NCBI GenBank assembly: GCA_037143175.1 | Contig: JBAWZF010000007.1 | Span: 22,003 to 86,002, forward strand | Direction of reading: 5' to 3' | Origin: a bacterium | GTDB taxonomy: Bacteria > Verrucomicrobiota > Kiritimatiellia > CAIKKV01 > CAITUY01 | DNA length: 64,000 bases | Part shown: positions 40,564 through 48,922 of the stretch, in pieces | Position numbering within the stretch: position 1 is the first letter of the stretch | Layout: each line of letters opens with the position of its first letter | Made by a program: the position numbers and the translations under genes | The notes under the pieces: generated by a model | Told to the model about the DNA's origin: nothing | Databases searched by the model: none | What the model saw: the letters and a program-made list of their open reading frames with translations, nothing else

Positions 40564-41133
40564 ATGTCGCAAATAGAGAAGCTGATTATCGGGATTGAGG
40601 AAAGCGCTCGAACCGTGGGAACCCTGGTCGGGCAAGTTCAGGCATTACACTCTATTTGCACGCTGATGGTGGCCTCGCTGAAATGCGGGAACAAGGTGCT
40701 GACGGCCGGGAATGGCGGGAGTGCGGCTGAAGCAATGCATATGGCCGAAGAACTGCTGGGCCGTTTCCGTCACAATCGGCGCTCCTTGCCGGCGGTGGCC
40801 CTGACGGCCGATGGCACGGCCCTGACCTGCATTGCCAATGACTTTGGCTATGATCAGGTTTTCAGCCGGCAGATCGAAGGACTCGGGAGCGCGGGGGATG
40901 TGCTGGTGCTATTCAGTACCAGTGGTGCGGCCGTGAATCTCCGGCTGGCGCTCGAAGCGGCACGGGCCAAAGGGATGAAAGTGATTGGCCTTCTGGGGAA
41001 AGATGGCGGCCCCCTGGCGGGCAAATGCGATCTTGAGATTATTGTCAAAGGCACTGCCACAGAACGCATTCAGGAAGCCCACCAGGTGCTGCTGCACCTG
41101 ATTCTGGATGCGGTTGAGAGCGAGTTCGCTTGA
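40564..41133 (+). CDS. gmhA: Phosphoheptose isomerase-like SIS-domain protein
   Basis: SIS-domain protein of 189 residues with the GmhA pattern: TAGNGGSAAEAMHMAEELLGRF, N-D-F-G-Y-D-Q-V-F-S-R-Q-I-E, SAGDVLVLFSTSGAAVNLRLALEAARAKGMKVIGLLGKDGG and the C-terminal ATERIQEAHQVLLHLI. It would turn sedoheptulose 7-phosphate into heptose 7-phosphate for the lipopolysaccharide core; DiaA-type regulators look similar. AGGAGG precedes the ATG. The lipA start overlaps its stop, and acyltransferase and glycosyltransferase domains follow, which fits an envelope role. Confidence 0.85.
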   Translation: MSQIEKLIIGIEESARTVGTLVGQVQALHSICTLMVASLKCGNKVLTAGNGGSAAEAMHMAEELLGRFRHNRRSLPAVALTADGTALTCIANDFGYDQVFSRQIEGLGSAGDVLVLFSTSGAAVNLRLALEAARAKGMKVIGLLGKDGGPLAGKCDLEIIVKGTATERIQEAHQVLLHLILDAVESEFA

Positions 41134-42014
41134 GCGGTCTGCGTCTGCCCCCCTGGATTCGGATCCGCTATTCCGGGCGTGGGAATCAAGATGCAGTGCA
41201 TCAGGTGCTGAAGGCCAGTGACCTGCATACGGTCTGTCAGGGCGCGCAGTGTCCCAATCAACACGAGTGTTTCAGCCGCGGGGTAGCCACCTTTATGATT
41301 CTGGGGGATACCTGTACCCGGGATTGCCGCTTCTGCGCGGTTCATTCCGGCCTACCCACACCTGTTGATCCCGATGAACCGCTCCGTCTGGCGGCAGCCG
41401 TAGCCAAACTCAAACTCCGTCATGTTGTGGTGACCAGTGTGACACGGGACGATCTTTCCGATGGGGGCGCCCGGCATTTTGCCGCCACCATAACCGCGAT
41501 ACGGACTCAACTGCCAGCTGCCACGATCGAGGTACTGACGCCTGATTTCAAGGGAGTTGAGCGGGACATTGATCTTGTTTTGGATGCAGCCCCGGATGTC
41601 TTTAATCATAATCTGGAGACGGTGCGGGCCTTGCAAAAGACGATCCGACCGGCGGCGAGTTATGAATGCTCCCTGGCGGTTCTGGCTTATGCGGCGCGCC
41701 GGAGCGGCGGTCGGACTGCTGTTAAGTCCGGGCTGATGGTCGGGCTGGGCGAGTCGGATGACGAAGTCTATGCGACCATGACTGATCTCAGGGCGGCTGG
41801 CGTGGAGTTGCTCACCATTGGCCAGTATCTGGCGCCCTCCGCGGCGCATGCCCCGGTCAAGCGCTATGTGACTCCTGAACAATTTGAAGAATACGCCCGG
41901 CGGGGACAGGCAATGGGGTTCCGCAACGTGGCATCCGGCCCCATGGTGCGTTCTTCGTATATGGCGGAGCATCAATTCCATGGCGGAGAAAAGCCGGGGG
42001 AACACCATGGTTGA
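41130..42014 (+). CDS. lipA: Lipoyl synthase
   Basis: Radical-SAM enzyme that inserts two sulfurs into octanoyl-protein. It has 294 residues and a TTG start overlapping the gmhA stop. Both iron-sulfur cluster motifs are visible: the auxiliary CxxxxCxxxxxC (C-Q-G-A-Q-C-P-N-Q-H-E-C) and the radical-SAM CxxxCxxC (C-T-R-D-C-R-F-C). VVVTSVTRDDLSDGGA and the SGLMVGLGESDDEV block are typical. The C-terminal FRNVASGPMVRSSYMAEHQF holds the conserved R-S-S-Y serine, which ligates the auxiliary cluster. lipB is not nearby. Confidence 0.95.
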   Translation: MSGLRLPPWIRIRYSGRGNQDAVHQVLKASDLHTVCQGAQCPNQHECFSRGVATFMILGDTCTRDCRFCAVHSGLPTPVDPDEPLRLAAAVAKLKLRHVVVTSVTRDDLSDGGARHFAATITAIRTQLPAATIEVLTPDFKGVERDIDLVLDAAPDVFNHNLETVRALQKTIRPAASYECSLAVLAYAARRSGGRTAVKSGLMVGLGESDDEVYATMTDLRAAGVELLTIGQYLAPSAAHAPVKRYVTPEQFEEYARRGQAMGFRNVASGPMVRSSYMAEHQFHGGEKPGEHHG

Positions 42015-43623
42015 ATATGCCGCCTTTTGGATCGCCGGTTTTTTGTGCCGCACGATCCCCCTGCATTTTGCCTACTGGCTGAGTCTGCGGATTTCTGACT
42101 GTTATTTCTTTTTTGAACGGCGTGGGCGCAACGCGGTAATGGCGAATTTGCGGCAGGTCATGGCGTTCCGCGGCCGCCACCCCACGGAGCGGGAGCTCAA
42201 GTTGACTGCCCGTACGACATTTCAGTTTTTCGGGAAATATCTGGTGGACTTCTTCCGCTTTCAGCGGCTCAGCGAGGCGGATATCAAGCGGTTGGTGACC
42301 ATTGAGCATCCTGAATACATCGAACAATCCTGGCAGATGGGGAAGGGTGTCATTGCGGTGACGGCGCATTTGGGGAACTGGGAAATTGGCGGTGCGGTAC
42401 TGGCAGGAATGGGGTATCCCATCAATGTGGTCGCCCTGAAGCAGCCGTCGGCAAAACTGAATGATTTCTTTCAGAAGCATCGCCGCAAGCGGGGGATGGT
42501 CGTGGTGCCGCTGGGCTCATCGGTCAAGCGTCTGATTGGCGCCCTGCGGCGTAAAGAGTTTATCGCCCTCCTGGCGGATCGGGATTATTCCGATCATCAT
42601 GGAACAACCAGCTTGTGCGGCGCACCCGCGTGTATGCCGCGGGGGGCTGCCTGGTTGGCCGCTAAGACGGGGGCTGTGGTGCTGCCGGGATTTGTTCTGC
42701 GCAACGAGGATGACACGTTCCTGATGAAAATGTATCCCCCGATTATCCCGGTGGAGGGCATGTCTCAGGATGATATTCAGGCTCGAATCAATGCGGCGCT
42801 TGAAGATGCCATCGGCGCTTATCCCCATCAGTGGTTTATGTTTCAGTCCGTCTGGGGCGGGCTCAGCTATGGACAGTCCGGGAAAAGAGAAACCCCTCAC
42901 CTCAATCCTCTCCCTCAAGGGGAGAGGACGCGCGGGAATCCAGTGCCCCCTTTCAAAGGGTGCGTCATTATCCCTGCCTACCGTGAGGCTGGCCGAATTG
43001 GTGCAGTAGTGGAAGGCATCAAATCATTTGTCCCTGACGTGATTGTTGTGGATGATGGGTCGCCTGATGAAACGGCCGCCCAGGCTAACCAGGCTGGGGC
43101 CATTGTGATCCAGCATGAAGTCAATTGCGGGAAGGGCGCGGCGCTGGAGTCGGGATTCCGTGCCGCACGTGAACGTGGCTTTAAGTTCGTCATTACCATG
43201 GATGGGGATGGGCAGCACGCCCCGACCGATCTTCCGGGGTTCATTCAGGCGTACACCCAGACGGGGACCCCCGTCCTGGTTGGTTCCCGGATGTCTGATA
43301 CTCGGGACATGCCCCTGGTGCGGCGGATGACCAATCAGTTCATGAGTTGGCTCTTAAGCCGTGAGATGGGGCAGTGGGTGCCCGATACTCAATGCGGGTA
43401 CCGGCTTTATGCGCTATCGGTGCTCCCTGCGGTTGCTTCCGAATCCAAGCGGTTTGCAGCCGAATCGGAAATCCTCATGGAGTTGAGTCACAGGGGCGTG
43501 AAGATCGGGTCCGTGCCCATTGCCACCATTTATGGTACCGAGAAAAGCAAAATTCATCCCGTAAAAGACGCCTTCCGGTTTTTTAAAATGATGCGCCAAT
43601 ATCGCAAGCGGAGGAGCCAGTAG
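42007..43623 (+). CDS. Fusion of LpxL-type acyltransferase and GT2 glycosyltransferase
   Basis: Two-domain protein of 538 residues. Residues about 1-290 are a lauroyl/myristoyl acyltransferase-like domain (LpxL/HtrB family) with the HxxxxE motif HLGNWE (H121, E126), and [13 protein letters not shown] and [14 protein letters not shown] blocks. Residues about 318-530 are a DPM1/polyprenyl-phosphate-type GT2 domain ([60 protein letters not shown]). The linker (about 297-312, [15 protein letters not shown]) is encoded by a hairpin-bearing repeat (CCTCTCCC/GGGAGAGG at 42,907-42,927) of a type seen between genes elsewhere. This suggests two genes were joined in frame by a repeat. The start overlaps lipA by 8 bp. 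The stop codon lies in the heptamer array that follows. Confidence 0.85.
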   Translation: MVEYAAFWIAGFLCRTIPLHFAYWLSLRISDCYFFFERRGRNAVMANLRQVMAFRGRHPTERELKLTARTTFQFFGKYLVDFFRFQRLSEADIKRLVTIEHPEYIEQSWQMGKGVIAVTAHLGNWEIGGAVLAGMGYPINVVALKQPSAKLNDFFQKHRRKRGMVVVPLGSSVKRLIGALRRKEFIALLADRDYSDHHGTTSLCGAPACMPRGAAWLAAKTGAVVLPGFVLRNEDDTFLMKMYPPIIPVEGMSQDDIQARINAALEDAIGAYPHQWFMFQSVWGGLSYGQSGKRETPHLNPLPQGERTRGNPVPPFKGCVIIPAYREAGRIGAVVEGIKSFVPDVIVVDDGSPDETAAQANQAGAIVIQHEVNCGKGAALESGFRAARERGFKFVITMDGDGQHAPTDLPGFIQAYTQTGTPVLVGSRMSDTRDMPLVRRMTNQFMSWLLSREMGQWVPDTQCGYRLYALSVLPAVASESKRFAAESEILMELSHRGVKIGSVPIATIYGTEKSKIHPVKDAFRFFKMMRQYRKRRSQ

Positions 43624-43756
43624 GCAGTGGGCAGTGGGCAGTGGGCAGTGGGCAGTGGGCAGTGGGCAGTGAGCAGTAGGCAGTGGGCAGGGAGCAGTTA
43701 CTGATTTCTGCTAACTGGCAACTGCCTACTGCTTACTGCTCACTGGCTACTGGCTA
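43621..43756. repeat. Heptanucleotide array 1 (GGGCAGT type), inverted halves
   Basis: The left half is near-perfect tandem GGGCAGT/GAGCAGT units; the right half (from about 43,705) carries the complement (ACTGCCT, ACTGCTT, ACTGCTC, ACTGGCT), so the whole region can fold into a long hairpin. It fills the convergent gap exactly from the stop of the acyltransferase fusion (TAG in CAGTAGG) to the stop of cobU (TAG in TAGCCAG). Possibly acts as a two-way terminator. Confidence 0.85.
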
Positions 43757-44278
43757 CTTAACTTTCATTGGGATGCCAGCGATGACGAAAAGAACGCTGT
43801 CGGCGATGGCGGCCAGATCTTGATTCAGCCAGCCTTGTAAATCCCGGAAGGTGCGGCCAAGTGCTGAGTCCGGGACGATGCCCATGCCGACCTCATTGCT
43901 GACGATGATGACGTCACAGGGGCTGGCCTTGAGGGCGGCGATCAGTTCCTGCTTGCGTGTCTTCACGGCGGCTTCACCTTCTTTCAACAACACATTGGTC
44001 AGCCATAACGTGGCGCAGTCGAGCAGAATACCATCGCGCGGGGGCGTTGAGCCCAGGATGACCTTTGCCAGATCGAGCGGCTCCTCAACACACCCCCACT
44101 TCGGGCCGCGTTGATCTCGGTGCAGTTTCACCCGCTCCACCATTTCCTGGTCGAGGGTTTCCGCCGGGGCCAGATAAAGCGGTTGCTTCCAGCCCTGTTC
44201 GGCCAGCTTCTGGGCATGGGTGCTTTTTCCACTCCGCGCCCCACCCAATACCAATGTTATTTTGACAGGATTTCTCAT
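43754..44278 (-). CDS. cobU: Adenosylcobinamide kinase / adenosylcobinamide-phosphate guanylyltransferase
   Basis: Bifunctional enzyme of cobalamin nucleotide-loop assembly and cobinamide salvage. It has 174 residues from the ATG at 44,278, chosen because MRNPVKITLVLGGARSGKST fits the family start; upstream in-frame ATG and TTG codons exist. It has a P-loop G-G-A-R-S-G-K-S, DGILLDCATLWLTNVLL and CDVIIVSNEVGMGIVPDSALGRTFRDLQGWLNQDLA, all typical. The stop codon is provided by the heptamer repeat. A CbiR-like gene lies upstream on the same strand, so a small cobamide salvage/remodelling unit is likely. Confidence 0.93.
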   Translation of the reverse strand: MRNPVKITLVLGGARSGKSTHAQKLAEQGWKQPLYLAPAETLDQEMVERVKLHRDQRGPKWGCVEEPLDLAKVILGSTPPRDGILLDCATLWLTNVLLKEGEAAVKTRKQELIAALKASPCDVIIVSNEVGMGIVPDSALGRTFRDLQGWLNQDLAAIADSVLFVIAGIPMKVK

Positions 44279-44299
44279 TTCATTTTCCATCACCTTCAA

Positions 44300-44416
44300 T
44301 ACTAATCGTAATCGTAATCTTAATCCTAATCTTAATCTTAATCGGATTCTCTTGGCGATAACGAGAAAGAGGGAGGATTACGATTAAGATTAAGATTACG
44401 ATTAGGATTAAGATTA
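44300..44416. repeat. Hexanucleotide array 1 (TAATCN type), inverted halves
   Basis: About seven units of AATCGT/AATCTT/AATCCT (44,300-44,342) are followed by a GA-rich spacer and the complementary series (GATTAC, GATTAA, GATTAG; 44,379-44,416). The two halves can form a long imperfect hairpin. The array separates the cbiR-like gene from cobU and contributes the cbiR-like stop codon (TAA within AGTTAATC). Confidence 0.8.
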
Positions 44417-45214
44417 ACTATGCAAACATTCCTTTAACCTTGTCAGGGATGAGGCTGTATCCTCGAAACCAAAGGTTTCCAGGGTCAGGACATGGTTATA
44501 CGACTTAAGGGACCTCAGGAATTCTTCTACCAGTGGCTGGGGCGTCATTTCCAGCGAATAATGGCGTGAGGTTTTATCCGAGCCATACAGGTGGATGATC
44601 CGGGTCCGGGGTAACCACTGGGCAACATGCCGCTGCCAGTCATAGCCCATCTGCAGAAGATGGCCGAGATCCAGGCAGATACTAAAGGGGTATTCGAGGA
44701 GAATGGGCTCACACCAGGCGAAGGGGTAGCCCAGATTCTCCACGCAGATGCGGGTCGGATCATCCACAATGCCCGCGAGCAGCCGCAGGAGCGGGCTCAT
44801 ATCTTGACGCCAGGTATCAATTCTGGCTTGAGTCGCGGAGGCGTCAATCCCCTCCAGGTGCAAGATCCAGCCATAGGGCTTCAGTGGGCGGCAGAGTTCA
44901 ATAATACGCAGGGCGGTGCTCAGGAAGTGTTCCCGCTCCTCCTGGTTTGCGCTGCCCAGCGCCTTATCGATCGGGAAATGAATCGTGTAGCTGAGGTGAT
45001 GCTGTTTGGCGAGCTGGCGGAGTTCCTCAACTTCGGCCTGACTTGGAAAATTGGAGGAGTCCTTCGATTCAAAGAAAACGATCTCAATATCATCCGCATA
45101 CGGCGCCAATTCGCGCACGTTCGTGAGGAGATCGGCGGGATACACATAAGAGGTGACCCCGAGCCGGAAGCGGCGTGGGGCGGTTAGCAGGGGGAGGGCT
45201 TGAAATTCGATCAC
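44414..45214 (-). CDS. TIM-barrel xylose-isomerase/AP-endonuclease-2 family protein, candidate cobamide-remodelling CbiR
   Basis: 266-residue protein from a GTG at 45,214, with AGGAAAAA upstream and a GTGA overlap with the DUF190 stop. The fold is that of sugar-phosphate isomerases/AP endonuclease 2: LGVTSYVYPADLLTNVRELA, DIEIVFFESKD, YTIHFPIDKALGSAN, GWILHLEGID, ICVENLGYPF, I-C-L-D-L-G-H-L, IIHLYGSDK and LTLETFG carry the metal-ligand type His/Glu/Asp residues. CbiR, described in Akkermansia, belongs to this superfamily and hydrolyses the cobamide nucleotide loop so that CobU and partners can rebuild it. The proximity to cobU makes CbiR the best guess; direct proof is lacking. Confidence 0.7.
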   Translation of the reverse strand: MIEFQALPLLTAPRRFRLGVTSYVYPADLLTNVRELAPYADDIEIVFFESKDSSNFPSQAEVEELRQLAKQHHLSYTIHFPIDKALGSANQEEREHFLSTALRIIELCRPLKPYGWILHLEGIDASATQARIDTWRQDMSPLLRLLAGIVDDPTRICVENLGYPFAWCEPILLEYPFSICLDLGHLLQMGYDWQRHVAQWLPRTRIIHLYGSDKTSRHYSLEMTPQPLVEEFLRSLKSYNHVLTLETFGFEDTASSLTRLKECLHS

Positions 45215-45561
45215 GTTTTTCCTCGCTGGTAGCTGATAATTTGCACCGTCTCCAGAGTGACCAGGCCGCCGCATTCGGCTTCGGTGAGGAGTTGGTCCAA
45301 CAGGGGGAGAAAGGCCGTGATCTTTTCGGCCTTGTCGACAATTTCGACCACTACCGGTAGATCGGCCGATAAATCCAGGATGCGGGTGGAGCGGAGTTTG
45401 CCGGAGGTGCCGTAGGACATCAGGCCCCGCAACACGGTCGCGCCGGCCAGGCCGGCCTCCTGACTTTTACGGACGATGACTTCATGGAGGGAGGAGTGGT
45501 GATACCGATCCCCTTCGCCAATAAAAATACGTAACAGTTTCGCTTCACTATCCGGTTGCAT
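45211..45561 (-). CDS. DUF190 domain protein
   Basis: 116-residue protein of the DUF190 family, a PII-like fold often encoded beside the CrcB fluoride channel: LLRIFIGEGDRYHHSSLHEVIVRKSQEAGLAGATVLRGLMSYGTSGKL, then S-A-D-L-P-V-V-V-E-I-V-D. A GGAGGG ribosome-binding site lies 5 bases before the ATG. It sits between crcB (upstream, same strand, across a hexamer array) and the CbiR-like gene, which it overlaps by 4 bp. Role presumably regulatory or accessory to ion export (inference from partnership). Confidence 0.88.
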   Translation of the reverse strand: MQPDSEAKLLRIFIGEGDRYHHSSLHEVIVRKSQEAGLAGATVLRGLMSYGTSGKLRSTRILDLSADLPVVVEIVDKAEKITAFLPLLDQLLTEAECGGLVTLETVQIISYQRGKT

Positions 45562-45573
45562 ACATTCCCTCCT

Positions 45574-45673
45574 TCAATCTTAATCTTAATCTTAATCGTA
45601 ATCGTAATCTTAATCTTTCTGTCTCCCTCTTTAGTGCAGAGATTACGATTACGATTAAGATTACGATTAAGAC
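45574..45673. repeat. Hexanucleotide array 2 (TAATCN type), inverted halves
   Basis: Tandem AATCTT/AATCGT units (45,574-45,618) face the complementary GATTAC/GATTAA series (45,640-45,673) across a CTCCCTC-containing spacer. Same design as the array at 44,300. It separates crcB from DUF190. Confidence 0.8.
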
Positions 45674-45692
45674 AGGTAATATCCGGGCCCAG

Positions 45693-46082
45693 TTATGGGC
45701 TCAGTACTTTCTTCACCAGCATCATGCCGACAAAAAAGGCTGCCATGGCTCCGAAAAAGGTGCCGTTGAGATAGAGGAGGGCATGCAGCCATTCGCCATC
45801 CTTTACCATTTGCACGAGTTCATAAATAAGTGAGGACAGGGTGGTGAAGCCGCCGCAGAAGCCGGTGGCCAGAAAGAGTCGGGCCGAGGGTGAAAGCAGT
45901 TCGGTGTCGGCCGCCAGTTGGCTGGCCATGCCAATGACCAGGCAGCCACAAAGATTGGAGGCCAACGTTCCCCAGGGCATGCTGGCGGCAGGATGACTCA
46001 GGCTCAAGGTAAAGCCATACCGGCACAGACTCCCCACCAGTCCGCCCGCCCCCACCCAAACAAATGGCATTATTCCGTTCAT
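45693..46082 (-). CDS. crcB: Fluoride channel CrcB/FluC homologue with altered Phe-box
   Basis: Four-helix membrane protein of 129 residues, a dimeric fluoride exporter in the family. G-A-G-G-L-V-G-S-L-C-R-Y, the pore asparagine N43 (LASNLCG) and ATGFCGGFTTLSSL are visible. In well-studied FluC channels the last motif is TTFSTF, whose two phenylalanines line the fluoride path; here they are L82 and L85. Fluoride selectivity may therefore differ, or the Phe may come from a partner subunit. No fluoride riboswitch was recognised upstream, and only a weak ribosome-binding site. Pairs with DUF190. Confidence 0.87.
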   Translation of the reverse strand: MNGIMPFVWVGAGGLVGSLCRYGFTLSLSHPAASMPWGTLASNLCGCLVIGMASQLAADTELLSPSARLFLATGFCGGFTTLSSLIYELVQMVKDGEWLHALLYLNGTFFGAMAAFFVGMMLVKKVLSP

Positions 46083-46154
46083 GCGGAGGTAGACTATTAG
46101 ACTGCTCGTAAAACAACAAAGATAAAATCAACCACCATTCCATATTGGGCCCAT

Positions 46155-46273
46155 TTTTGGAGTGCGGCGGCTTGACGCCGCTTTCCCGCGTCCCGGCTTG
46201 ACGGGGCGCATGACGGAAAACGGTGCGTCGAGCCGCCCCGAAGAAAAGCGGTGTCAAGCCACCGCACTCCAAA
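46155..46273. repeat. REP/BIME-like element copy C
   Basis: ~119-bp element bounded by TTTTTGGAG and ACTCCAAA. The hairpin on its right end reads GCGGTG-TCAAGC-CACCGC while the left reads GCGGCG-GCTTGA-CGCCGC, a paired change in the stem. It lies just after the L,D-transpeptidase gene (27 bp from its stop) and is in inverted orientation to copy D. Confidence 0.88.
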
Positions 46274-46300
46274 CTCTAGCGAAGCGGGGGGGTAATCTTT

Positions 46301-47425
46301 TTAGGGCTTGGACGTGTTTTCTTCATCGGGTGACGCTTCCAGCTTGACGGTCACGGGGGTGCCTTCTTCCACCATGTGGGCGAGGGTGGTGATGTCCCAG
46401 TTTGTCAGGCGGAAGCATCCGTGCGATTCGCGGCGGCCAATGGTTTCCGGATGCGGCGTGCCATGCATGCCGAAACCATTGGCGCTCAGGGTCAGCCAAT
46501 AGACGCCCACCGGGTTATTAGGCCCCGGGGGAATGATCAGCTTCTTGCCGATCTCCTGGGCGCGCGGGGATTCTGGGAAATTGGCGGGATCAAAAGTATA
46601 GTTCGGGTTGGGGGCAAAGCTGACAATCGTCAGATCGCCGACAGGCACCTTGTGCAGCTTCTTGGCGATCGAACAGGGAAATGAGGCGATCAGGCTGTCA
46701 TTGATGTCAAAAGCGCGAACCCGGTAGTGATCGCAGTCCACCTCCAGCCGGGAGGCAGGAATCGACCAGTCGTCAGCTCGGGTGTTGGGAATAACCAACT
46801 GGGTTCCGACCGCAACGTTCTGCCAATTAGAAACGCCAATGTTCATAAGCTTTAGCAACGTGGGAGAGACATGGAATTGTTCGGCGATAACTTCCTCCAG
46901 ACTTTCGCAGGCCATGGCCGGAAGTGCGGAGGCTTCAAGATAATCGGCAGGGGCCGATCCGACCCGTTCCAGCTCCGCCGGGCTGAGGGTATGGGCCACG
47001 GTGGCCGGTTCGGTATTGGCGAGCAACTCCTTCCGTGCCTGTGAGATCGTCACGCCGCGGCTTTCGGCGTAATCCTTGAGTGCGAGTACGGTCTTGGAGC
47101 CTTCCCGCCCATCGACGAGGCCCACCCCGAACCCGTTCCGGTCCAGTGCGGCCTGCAGCGTCGCCATCTGCATGAGATTAACGGGTTTTTCACTGACAGC
47201 CGTACCTTGCTGAACCCGGCTTACGACGGTGGTAGACACTTTGATGGGCGCCGGTACAGGCGCAGCAACCGCCGCTACCCCCAGCCACCCAGTCAGGATA
47301 ATTAATACTCCGTTTTGGAGTGCGGTGGCTTGACACCGCTTTTCTTCGGGGCGGCTCGACGCGCCGTTTTTTGGCATGCGTCCCGTCAAGCCGGGACGCG
47401 GGAAAGCGGTGTCAAGCCACCGCAC
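46301..47425 (-). CDS. L,D-transpeptidase (YkuD) with LysM-like domain
   Basis: Periplasmic cell-wall cross-linking enzyme. The catalytic YkuD domain is clear near the C-terminus: NPVGVYWLTLSANGFGMHGTPHPETIG, then SHGCFRLTNWD with the nucleophilic cysteine. Upstream are a peptidoglycan-binding-like segment (LDRNGFGVGLVDGREGSKT) and a LysM-like stretch (EVIAEQFHVSPTLLKLMNIG ... VAVGTQLVIPN). A signal-like hydrophobic stretch GVLIILTGWLGVAAVAA is present. The first ~37 codons of the open frame lie inside repeat copy D, and no ATG or convincing ribosome-binding site exists between the repeat and the signal segment. The true start is therefore unclear: repeat-encoded GTG at 47,425, or a start displaced by the repeat. 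The gene is bracketed by inverted copies C and D. Confidence 0.85.
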   Translation of the reverse strand: MRWLDTAFPRPGLTGRMPKNGASSRPEEKRCQATALQNGVLIILTGWLGVAAVAAPVPAPIKVSTTVVSRVQQGTAVSEKPVNLMQMATLQAALDRNGFGVGLVDGREGSKTVLALKDYAESRGVTISQARKELLANTEPATVAHTLSPAELERVGSAPADYLEASALPAMACESLEEVIAEQFHVSPTLLKLMNIGVSNWQNVAVGTQLVIPNTRADDWSIPASRLEVDCDHYRVRAFDINDSLIASFPCSIAKKLHKVPVGDLTIVSFAPNPNYTFDPANFPESPRAQEIGKKLIIPPGPNNPVGVYWLTLSANGFGMHGTPHPETIGRRESHGCFRLTNWDITTLAHMVEEGTPVTVKLEASPDEENTSKP

Positions 47426-47432
47426 TCCAAAA
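47313..47432. repeat. REP/BIME-like element copy D
   Basis: ~120-bp element bounded by TTTTGGAG and ACTCCAAAA. Both outer hairpins use the GCGGTG-GCTTGA-CACCGC stem. Its reverse complement is very similar to copy C, so the two form a ~1.3-kb inverted pair around the L,D-transpeptidase gene. It covers the 5' end of that gene's open frame. Confidence 0.88.
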
Positions 47433-47481
47433 TGGGGCCAAATATGTATGATGCTGCTGAAGCAAAACCTCTTTCTGCCAC

Positions 47482-48849
47482 TTACAGATGGCTCAGCGGT
47501 ACTTTTCCGATGGGGTACACGTTGAAGCCGATTTCGTAGAGTTCCTGGTGATTCAGGCAGTTCCGGCCATCAAAGATAAAGGCGGGCTTCTCCATGTTTT
47601 CGTAAATCTTCCGGTAATCCAGCGTCTTGTACTCAGCCCAGTCGGTCATCACGGCCAGGGCGTGTGAGCCTGAGGCGGCTTTATAAGGATCGGGCTCAAA
47701 GCTGATCTTCTCTCCCAGATCCACGAGATCTTTCCGGGCATTCCCCAGCGCTTCGGGATCCGTTACCACCACGGCCGCACGCTCGTCTGCCAGGAACCGC
47801 GAAACGCGGATGGCCGGGCTTTCGCGCGTGTCGCCCGTATCCGCCTTGAAGGCGAAGCCGAACACCGCGATCCGCTTGCCGGCCACGGTGTTGAACATGG
47901 CCGAGATCATTTTCCGCACAAACCGGTCTTCCTGATACTCATTCATGGTCACCACCTGTTCCCAGTAGTCCGCCACTTCGCTCAGGCCGTAATGCTGGCA
48001 GAGGTAAACCAGATTCAGGATATCCTTCTTGAAGCAGGAGCCGCCAAAGCCGACGCTGGCATTCAGGAAGCGGGAGCCGATCCGCGCATCCATGCCGATG
48101 GCGCGGGCCACTTCGGTAACATCCGCCTCGGTCCGTTCGCACAAGGCGGAAAGACTGTTGATGGAGCTGATACGCTGGGCCAGAAAGGCGTTGGCCGCCA
48201 GCTTCGACAACTCGCTGGACCAGACGCTGGTGGTCAGGATGCGGGCCCGGGGGACCCAATTGGCATAAACATCGGCCAAGGCTGACTGCGCGCGGCGACC
48301 GGTCTCAGTGGCATGCCCGCCGATCAGGACGCGATCGGGGTTCTCGAGATCCTTGACCGCGGTGCCTTCCGCCAGGAATTCCGGATTGGAGAGCACCTCG
48401 AAATGGACCGTCTTGTTGCCGGAATGGAGAATACGCTCCATGGCTTCGGCGGTGCGGACGGGCAGGGTGCTCTTCTCGACCACGATCTTGTCGGAGGTGG
48501 AGTTGGCTTTGATTTCGCGGGCGGTCTTTTCCCAGTACTGGAGATCGGCAGCCCGACCGGCTCCCTGGCCGAAGGTCTTGGTGGGGGTATTGACGCTTAC
48601 GAAGATGATATCAGCCTCACGGATCCCTTGCGCCACATCGGTGGAGAAGAAGAGGTTTTTATTGAGCGAGAGTTGAACCAGTTCTTGCAGGCCGGGTTCA
48701 TAGATGGGGAGGCGATCCGACTGCCAGGCCTTGATGCGGGCGGCGTCGATATCCACAACAATGACACGGTAATCGGGGCATTTTCTGGCGATCATCGCCA
48801 TCGTCGGTCCGCCCACATACCCGGCCCCAATACAGAGAATAGTTTTCAT
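47482..48849 (-). CDS. ugd: UDP-glucose 6-dehydrogenase
   Basis: NAD-dependent four-electron oxidation of UDP-glucose to UDP-glucuronate, a precursor for capsule and LPS sugars. It has 455 residues. The Rossmann motif is at the N-terminus ([18 protein letters not shown]). [29 protein letters not shown] and [14 protein letters not shown] follow, and the catalytic cysteine lies in [19 protein letters not shown]. The GAGRAADL form resembles the animal/plant-type enzyme more than the short E. coli Ugd. GGGAGA precedes the ATG. Separated from the next gene by repeat copy B. Confidence 0.93.
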   Translation of the reverse strand: MKTILCIGAGYVGGPTMAMIARKCPDYRVIVVDIDAARIKAWQSDRLPIYEPGLQELVQLSLNKNLFFSTDVAQGIREADIIFVSVNTPTKTFGQGAGRAADLQYWEKTAREIKANSTSDKIVVEKSTLPVRTAEAMERILHSGNKTVHFEVLSNPEFLAEGTAVKDLENPDRVLIGGHATETGRRAQSALADVYANWVPRARILTTSVWSSELSKLAANAFLAQRISSINSLSALCERTEADVTEVARAIGMDARIGSRFLNASVGFGGSCFKKDILNLVYLCQHYGLSEVADYWEQVVTMNEYQEDRFVRKMISAMFNTVAGKRIAVFGFAFKADTGDTRESPAIRVSRFLADERAAVVVTDPEALGNARKDLVDLGEKISFEPDPYKAASGSHALAVMTDWAEYKTLDYRKIYENMEKPAFIFDGRNCLNHQELYEIGFNVYPIGKVPLSHL

Positions 48850-48922
48850 AAAAGGTTCTCCCGTAACGCTAAAACCGCGAATACTAGCAAAAGCAGGGAA
48901 GACTTCACCACTAATTTAACAT

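Noticed and set aside
46083..46154. Fluoride riboswitch before crcB
   Set aside because: The upstream sequence lacks the conserved GGNGAUGG and CUGAUGACUCC-type elements.
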